8,418 nt of DNA from Cenarchaeum sp. (GTDB lineage: Archaea; Thermoproteota; Nitrososphaeria; Nitrososphaerales; Nitrosopumilaceae): assembly GCA_007570915.1 (NCBI GenBank), contig RKSK01000037.1, forward strand, positions 1 through 8,418, given 5' to 3'. Shown in pieces: positions 5,728-8,418 of the stretch; the first letter of the stretch is position 1, and each line of letters opens with the position of its first letter. The position numbers were made by a program, and so were the translations under genes. The notes under the pieces are model-generated. The model was not told the DNA's origin. It was given only the letters and a program-made list of their open reading frames with translations, and searched no databases.

Positions 5728-6756
5728 ATGGCAAAGATGCGGGCGATGGTCCTCTCAGAGTGCGCCCCGATCGAGACAAGCCCGCTGAGGCTCACGGAGA
5801 TAGACCGCCACGAGATATCCAGGCCGCAGGAGGTCCTCGTGAGGATAGAGGCGTGCGGCGTGTGCCACTCGCAGCTCCACGGCATAGAGGGCGACTGGAG
5901 GGACATTGGTATCCCGCCGGCGCTGCCGACTGTCCCGGGCCACGAGGTCGTGGGGACCGTCGTCGAGGCCGGCAAGGGGGCCACCGCGGTGTCCGTCGGC
6001 GAGCGCGTCGGCATATCGCCGCTCTTGGAGTCGTGCCTCGACTGCAGGTACTGCGGCGCGGGCAAGGAGCAGCTCTGCGAGTCGATGGACGTGCTGGGCG
6101 AGTCCCTAAAGGGCGGGTACGCCGAGTATGTCACGGTAGCCGACTCTTTTGCGACGCGCGTGCCGCCCTCCATGAAACCCGAGTATGCCGCGCCGCTGTT
6201 TTGCGCCGGCGTCACCGCGTACGGCGCGGTCAGGGCGTGCGGGGCGTCCCCGGGGGACAGGGTGGGCGTGTTTGGGATTGGGGGCGTGGGCCACATGGCC
6301 GTCCAGTTTGCGCGCATGGACGGCCTCGGGGTCACGGCGGTCTCGCGCAGCGCCGCGCACCTGGACGTCGCCTCGAGGCTTGGCGCCGACAGGGCCGTCG
6401 AGTATTCCGGCGCCGACGCGGCGGCCGCAGAGGCCGCGTCGGGCGGCCCGCTAGACGCCGCGATGGTCTTTGCGCCCGCCGGCGAGGTCACGGGCGCCGC
6501 GCTAAAGGCGGTAAAGAGGGGGGGGACCGTTGTCGTCGCCACGGTCGGCGGAATCCCGGACTTTTTGGCGTTTGAGGAAAAGACAGTCAGGGGAACGCTC
6601 ATCGGCTCGAGGGCAGACATGGCCGAGGTCGTCAGGATTGCGGGCAAGGGCGGGCTCGAGGTGGTCCACGAGACGTTTCCCCTGGAGAGGGCAAACGAGG
6701 CGCTCAGGATGCTAAAGGAGTCAAGGGTGGAGGCCAGGGCTGTCCTTGTCCCCTGA
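5728..6756 (+). CDS. Zinc-dependent alcohol dehydrogenase (MDR superfamily)
   Basis: A 342-residue medium-chain dehydrogenase that interconverts alcohols and aldehydes or ketones in the cytoplasm. Catalytic zinc ligands are Cys46 (GVCHSQLH), His72 (GHEVVG) and probably Cys159. Ser48 and His51 fit the proton relay. The structural zinc site is complete: C103-x2-C106-x2-C109-x7-C117. The Rossmann fold has GIGGVG (183-188). The second strand ends in SRS (206-208) where NAD-specific enzymes have an acidic residue, resembling NADPH-using cinnamyl/YADH-like members, so NADP(H) preference is inferred. Length is normal for the family. ATG codons at 5737 and 5746 are alternative starts. The small coiled-coil gene downstream overlaps its last 11 bases and is likely cotranscribed. 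The physiological substrate cannot be read from the sequence. Confidence 0.9.
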   Translation: MAKMRAMVLSECAPIETSPLRLTEIDRHEISRPQEVLVRIEACGVCHSQLHGIEGDWRDIGIPPALPTVPGHEVVGTVVEAGKGATAVSVGERVGISPLLESCLDCRYCGAGKEQLCESMDVLGESLKGGYAEYVTVADSFATRVPPSMKPEYAAPLFCAGVTAYGAVRACGASPGDRVGVFGIGGVGHMAVQFARMDGLGVTAVSRSAAHLDVASRLGADRAVEYSGADAAAAEAASGGPLDAAMVFAPAGEVTGAALKAVKRGGTVVVATVGGIPDFLAFEEKTVRGTLIGSRADMAEVVRIAGKGGLEVVHETFPLERANEALRMLKESRVEARAVLVP

Positions 6757-6991
6757 GCCCCCGCGCCGCTCGCCGGCCGACCTCGCCAGGGAGGAGCTCG
6801 ACGCCATACGCTCCAGGGCAAACGCGCTAGAGGCCGTCGCGTCCGACGAGTTCCAGCGCGGCGTGGCGCGCGCGATCCGGGCGCTGGCCGACCAGCAGGC
6901 CCACACGCTTGAGGAGACCGAGCACCTCAAGAAGGCCATGGACCTGCTCCTGGAGCAGGTCTTCAGGGCGCAGCGCGGCGCGCGCCCCTAG
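6746..6991 (+). CDS. Small alpha-helical coiled-coil protein, hypothetical
   Basis: An 81-residue soluble protein of unknown function. After a Pro/Arg-rich start (MSPEPPRRSP), residues 11-76 are predicted helical, in two amphipathic stretches (about 11-48 and 50-76) with heptad-like Leu/Ala/Val spacing. It may form a helical hairpin or a dimer. The start is TTG 6746, inside the end of the alcohol dehydrogenase gene. No other plausible in-frame start precedes the helical region, and GGAGG lies about 12 nt upstream. The 11-nt overlap suggests translational coupling with the dehydrogenase, but no functional link is evident. Its TAG stop shares CTAG with the stop of the convergent gene. Confidence 0.6.
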   Translation: MSPEPPRRSPADLAREELDAIRSRANALEAVASDEFQRGVARAIRALADQQAHTLEETEHLKKAMDLLLEQVFRAQRGARP

Positions 6992-7497
6992 TGCGCGCGC
7001 CCGTGTATGTCAACCGTGATCGCCGCGCGCGCTGCCCCGCCGTCCGGCGCGGCGCCCTCCGACGATATGCGGTACGTGCCCGGGTGCGCCGCCGTGCCGT
7101 CCTGCCTGACCTGGCCCCACGCAAGCTCCACGGCTTCGCGCGGGCCGAGCGGGCCGGATCCCTCTCGCGCCGGCGCGTCATACACGGGCGCGCCGTCAAG
7201 GCGCGTCACGCTAAGGCCATAGTGCGACGCGTCCCCAAAGGCTATCTCGACGCTTCCCGTGTTGGTCAGCGTGAGAACCACCTGCTCGCCGGCCCCATAG
7301 GCGGGGCGCGCCGAGGCCAGCGAGAGCGACGGGCCCTCGACGTAGACTGTGGCCCCGTCGCGCGCCGGGGGCGAGATCGCCAGGCCCAGCGCGGCCGCTG
7401 CCGCCACGCCGACGGCCACCGCGATCGCCAGGCCTTTCGGGATCAGGCAGACTCTCCTCCGTCCCCGACCGTCTCCGCAACGGCCCTCGTGCGCCAC
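6988..7497 (-). CDS. Exported or membrane-anchored beta-sandwich protein, BsuPI-like
   Basis: A 169-residue protein with a basic N-terminus (RGRRRVCLIPKG, about 11-22), a hydrophobic segment at 23-41 (signal peptide or anchor), and a beta-rich extracellular domain of about 120 residues. The domain pattern, VVLTLTNTGS, LSVTRLDGAPVYD, LGPREAVELAWGQVRQDG, then HPGTYRI, resembles the BsuPI-type proteinase-inhibitor or Ig-like fold. Homology is suggested by pattern only. The start is uncertain. GTG 7497 is chosen because GATAATAATG (7530-7521) lies about 32 nt upstream, although it sits inside the cbf5 coding end. A CTG at 7446 overlapping the cbf5 stop, or a GTG at 7419, are alternatives. It is the last gene of the cmk-cbf5 run. 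Confidence 0.6.
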   Translation of the reverse strand: MAHEGRCGDGRGRRRVCLIPKGLAIAVAVGVAAAAALGLAISPPARDGATVYVEGPSLSLASARPAYGAGEQVVLTLTNTGSVEIAFGDASHYGLSVTRLDGAPVYDAPAREGSGPLGPREAVELAWGQVRQDGTAAHPGTYRISSEGAAPDGGAARAAITVDIHGRAH

Positions 7498-8167
7498 TGC
7501 TTTGGGTACGTTCCCGGCCTCATTATTATCCGGCTGGTGCGAAACGCGTGCCCCCTTGTCGCGTCGACTATCTCCTGCGCGCCCATCAGGGACGTGGCGA
7601 GCGCGACTGCCTCCCCCTTTTGCGTGTATATCCCGACGGTGTCGCCGGAATGGAGGTTTGGCGAGACGCGCAGGACGCCAGGCACGGCAAGCTGCGCTCC
7701 GTGGCACATCGCGTCGACCGCCGAGTCGCGTATCACGGCGGACTTTATGCCCGCAAGCGCGTCCTCGACGGGCCGTACCATGCGCATGAGGCGCGAGGCG
7801 TCGCCGTCCTCGCGCCACCTCGCGTGCGCGTCGGCAAGCTCGTGCATGGTGACGAGGCCGCACGTGGACTCCTCAAAGTGGTCGACGCGCGTGCGGCGCA
7901 GCTCTATCATTGTGGCGCCGGGGCCCATGATCTCGCCCATGTCATAGAGGAGCTTGCGTATGTACGTGCCGGCCTCGCACGTTATTCGCAGCAGCGCGAG
8001 CTGCCCGCGCCGCTCGAGGAGCTCCATCTCGTGTATGGTCCGCGTGCGCGTCCTCCTGCTGACGGCCGAGCGCTGCGGGGGCCGCGGTCCTCCGGGCGCG
8101 TCCCGTGCGAGGCGTCCGTGTCGTCCTCGTCTATGACCCGCAGGTCCCCAAGGCGCGCGGCGCTCAA
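7443..8167 (-). pseudogene. cbf5: Cbf5/TruB H/ACA pseudouridine synthase, internally deleted
   Basis: Archaeal Cbf5 is the pseudouridine synthase of H/ACA ribonucleoproteins and acts on rRNA. Two parts are recognisable. The N-terminal extension, from TTG 8167 (TTGA overlap with the cmk stop), reads LRVIDEDDTDASHGTRPEDR, as in archaeal Cbf5. In another frame, from about 8084, RPPQRSAVSRRTRTRTIHEMELL follows, then CEAGTYIRKLLYDMGEIMG and RRTR, and a PUA domain (AVDAMCHGAQLAVPGV, GIYTQKGEAVALATSLM) ending at 7443. Between them the central catalytic region should lie, with the DKP-x-GPTSHEV and GTLDP motifs. The latter carries the catalytic Asp. It is absent, a loss of roughly 120-130 residues plus a frame change. 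As written it cannot make an active enzyme. A fragment could start at ATG 8027. Because Cbf5 is normally conserved in archaea, an assembly or clone deletion is a serious alternative to real loss. Confidence 0.85.
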
Positions 8168-8418
8168 GCGCGCCCCTCCACGGCGCGCACGGCCGCCTCG
8201 ATGACCTCGCCGGGCCCCAGCGAGTCCGTCTCTATCACGCAGTCAAAGACCGAGAGGTCCCGCCCAAAGTCCAACCCGTAGAGGCGCCTGTAGAGCTCGA
8301 CGTTTGACTCGTAGCGCCTGCGCGTGACGGCGAGTGCCTCGTCGTGCCCCATATTGTCGCGCGCGCGCATCCGCCTCGCGCTGCTCTCGTGCGAGCCGGC
8401 AAGCCACATCTTTGTGCC
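8164..8418 (-). CDS. cmk: Cytidylate kinase, C-terminal part (5' end outside window)
   Basis: The last 84 residues of an archaeal-type cytidylate kinase, which phosphorylates CMP and dCMP with ATP in pyrimidine nucleotide synthesis. The frame is open to the window edge and reads GTKMWLAGSHESSARRMRARD, then RRRYESNVELYRRLYGLDFGRDLSVFDCVIETDSL, matching the C-terminal part of archaeal Cmk (R-x-R-x-E-...-RY-x-x-IYGID-...-YD-x-VIDT). The N-terminal P-loop is not in the window. The internal ATG at 8409 is not the true start. The gene lies directly upstream of cbf5 and its TGA overlaps the cbf5 TTG, an archaeal cmk-cbf5 pairing seen widely among ribosomal-protein neighbourhoods, so the two are surely cotranscribed. 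Confidence 0.85.
   Translation of the reverse strand, partial: GTKMWLAGSHESSARRMRARDNMGHDEALAVTRRRYESNVELYRRLYGLDFGRDLSVFDCVIETDSLGPGEVIEAAVRAVEGRA

Noticed and set aside
5499..6821. 440-codon minus-strand frame opposite the alcohol dehydrogenase
   Set aside because: The plus-strand frame carries all zinc and NAD(P) motifs; the antisense product is Ser/Pro/Thr-rich and unlike any family.
6991..7947. 318-codon plus-strand frame opposite cbf5
   Set aside because: The minus strand shows clear Cbf5 and PUA motifs; the plus frame is Arg/Ala-rich and featureless.

Overview
The window is very GC-rich and looks archaeal, most likely from a high-GC member of the Nitrososphaerota (Thaumarchaeota), perhaps related to the sponge symbiont Cenarchaeum. 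The reasons are DNA topoisomerase VI subunit A, an archaeal cytidylate kinase next to Cbf5, a type IV pilin with a class III signal peptide, a double-domain archaeal GspF/TadC-type platform protein, and TATA boxes about 31 nt upstream of start codons, as expected for leaderless mRNAs. The lineage is inferred from gene content and was not measured.

Layout. (1) 7-2536: a pilin (-) and a pilus/secretion platform protein (+), transcribed divergently from a short, symmetric promoter region. (2) 2537-2789: a gene-free gap between convergent genes, holding a strong hairpin and an orphan TATA box that may drive a small RNA or peptide. (3) 2790-3392: a membrane-anchored coiled-coil protein with a 42-nt tandem repeat. 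(4) 3504-5077: a small two-helix membrane protein with a Cys/His cluster, then top6A. Each has its own promoter, and in each the leaderless ATG lies one base out of frame with the gene body. (5) 5074-5559: a membrane-anchored Hsp20-like protein, convergent with top6A. (6) 5728-6991: a zinc alcohol dehydrogenase overlapping a small coiled-coil protein. (7) 6988-8418: a minus-strand run of cytidylate kinase (cut by the window edge), Cbf5/TruB and an exported beta-sandwich protein.

The most unusual feature is cbf5. Its N-terminal extension and its C-terminal half with the PUA domain are both recognisable, but they lie in different frames and are joined where the whole central catalytic region should be. 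This is either a real internal deletion or an assembly error. The second notable pattern is the one-base offset between the expected leaderless ATG and the gene body in two adjacent genes, both within G-runs. Compaction is extreme: two convergent gene pairs share a CTAG in which each strand reads its own TAG stop.

For the pilus locus, the pilin and platform protein plausibly act together, but no secretion ATPase or prepilin peptidase lies in the window. No mobile element, CRISPR array, tRNA or rRNA was seen.
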